A DNA stretch of 14,459 bases, taken from assembly GCA_039914705.1 (NCBI GenBank), contig JBDSOT010000142.1, forward strand, positions 1 to 14,459, given 5' to 3'. Shown here in pieces: positions 13,620-14,459 of this stretch (the stretch's first letter is position 1; each line of letters opens with the position of its first letter). This DNA comes from JBDSTW01 sp039914705. GTDB taxonomy: Bacteria; Pseudomonadota; Gammaproteobacteria; SURF-13. The position numbers and the translations under genes were made by a program. Below the pieces are notes generated by a model. The model had not been told where the DNA came from. It saw nothing but the letters and a program-made list of their open reading frames with translations, and searched no databases.

Positions 13620-14459
13620 ATGATCGGTATGTTGCTTGTCTCACTATTAATTTTGTCCCTAGCCTGGGCCAACGGCGCGAACGATGTCTCTAAAGGCGTG
13701 GCGACGCTGGCCGGTGGCGGCTTGGCCGGCGCGAGGCGCGCCATACTGTGGGGGACGCTGTGCACGATGCTCGGTGGGTTGGCCGCGGTTATCTGGGGCG
13801 GTGCCCTCATCAGCACCTTCAGCAATGGATTTCTAAACTCGGGATTCCCGATGAGTCTGGCGTTTTTGGGTGGCGTAATAGTGGGTGCCGCAGCCTGGGT
13901 GTTTCTCGCGACGCGCCTGGGGCTGCCGGTTTCCACCACGCATGCCTTGCTCGGTGGTGTGGTGGGCTCAGCCCTGGTGATGGCCGGGCCGGATGGCTTG
14001 CGCACTGCTGCGATTGCCAACAAGGCCTTGCTGCCCTTGCTGTTGAGCCCGCTGATTGCGATCGCCCTGTGCTGGTTCTTATTGATTCTTGCCAAGTTCG
14101 TGGAAAAAAAGATTCCGGCCTGGAGCCCGGGTTGCTGTGAGCAGCAGGCGTGGCAAAAGAACCCTTTCGTATGCGCTGATAATGCCGAACAATTACCGTT
14201 GCCTCTGGTACAAAAGGTCTGGGTCGGTCTGCATTGGCTGAGCAGCGGCACCACCAGTTTCGCGCGCGGACTCAATGACGTGCCCAAGATTGCCGCCTTT
14301 CTCGTGCTGGCCGTGGCGCTGGTGCCGAATGCCCCTGAAATGATCAGCCAGTACAATGTCATCGGGCCCATCGTCGCCGTTACGCTGATCATGGGTCTGG
14401 GGAGTTTGTGGGGCGGGCTGCGCGTGTTGCAGGTGTTGGCACATAAGGTAACGCCCATG
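13620..14459 (+). CDS. Inorganic phosphate transporter, PiT/PHO4 family, 3'-truncated by window edge
   Basis: From ATG 13620 the plus frame stays open to the last base, giving 280 residues. Both halves of the internal PiT duplication carry their signature: GANDVSKGVATL at 19–30 and RGLNDVPKIAA at 216–226; STTHALLGGVVGS at 105–117 is a further family motif. Several hydrophobic helices surround them, with a soluble Cys-containing loop at about 160–200. PiT carriers move phosphate, usually as a metal-phosphate complex, with protons or sodium; some relatives carry sulfate, so the substrate is likely but not proven. It lies 12 nt after the TVP38 gene with only a weak GGG-type ribosome-binding site. 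A long antisense frame over the same bases is a coding shadow. The C-terminus lies beyond the window. Confidence 0.93.
   Translation, partial: MIGMLLVSLLILSLAWANGANDVSKGVATLAGGGLAGARRAILWGTLCTMLGGLAAVIWGGALISTFSNGFLNSGFPMSLAFLGGVIVGAAAWVFLATRLGLPVSTTHALLGGVVGSALVMAGPDGLRTAAIANKALLPLLLSPLIAIALCWFLLILAKFVEKKIPAWSPGCCEQQAWQKNPFVCADNAEQLPLPLVQKVWVGLHWLSSGTTSFARGLNDVPKIAAFLVLAVALVPNAPEMISQYNVIGPIVAVTLIMGLGSLWGGLRVLQVLAHKVTPM

Noticed and set aside
13604..14458. Long antisense open frame (about 284 codons, minus strand) at the window end
   Set aside because: It lies exactly opposite the PiT gene, whose plus-strand translation carries both PiT signatures. The antisense product is rich in Pro, Ala, Thr and Ser and shows no domain; it is a shadow of a GC-rich gene.
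1..14459. CRISPR array, prophage, transposase or biosynthetic cluster
   Set aside because: No regularly spaced direct repeats, no phage or transposase genes, and no cluster of biosynthetic enzymes are visible; the genes are mainly housekeeping, transport and regulation.

Overview
The window looks like a chromosomal segment of a gammaproteobacterium. This is inferred from the gene set (CstA–YbdD, a RegB/RegA two-component pair, ComEC next to a DUF2062 gene, a 316-residue TrxB) and from GTAG-hairpin REP repeats of a type common in that class. I cannot name a genus. Twelve genes are supported; the first and last are cut by the window edges. I see no rRNA, tRNA, CRISPR array, transposase or prophage gene.

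Layout. (1) 1–243: 3' part of a RelE/ParE-type toxin, followed by a REP pair (264–383). (2) 485–2750, minus strand: cstA (peptide/pyruvate-type carrier) with its small partner ybdD directly downstream. (3) 2886–3887, minus: an outer-membrane beta-barrel protein, divergent from (4) 4044–5885, plus: a redox-type histidine kinase and response regulator of the RegB/RegA (PrrBA, RoxSR) family. A perfect 7-bp palindrome sits in the divergent promoter region. (5) 5886–6241: intergenic region with a hairpin-rich repeat. (6) 6242–8551, minus: comEC, the DNA-uptake channel, apparently without an ATG start; divergent from a DUF2062 membrane protein (8791–9324), which is convergent with trxB (9338–10288, minus). 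(7) 10289–10632: intergenic region with a second, inverted copy of the hairpin-rich repeat. (8) 10633–12045, plus: an APC-superfamily amino-acid permease. (9) 12098–12641: a BrnT/BrnA-type toxin–antitoxin pair. (10) 12870–end, plus: a TVP38/TMEM64 (VTT-domain) membrane protein and an inorganic phosphate (PiT) transporter, spaced like an operon and cut by the window end.

Functionally this is mostly a housekeeping and transport neighbourhood (carbon, amino-acid and phosphate transport, redox sensing, thioredoxin reduction, DNA uptake) with accessory insertions: two toxin systems and two families of small palindromic repeats. I found no convincing novel multi-gene system. The most noteworthy points are the near-cognate AUC start suggested for comEC, the inverted pair of hairpin elements flanking the comEC–DUF2062–trxB block, the textbook REP pair, and the half-site palindrome between the outer-membrane gene and the regulator operon.
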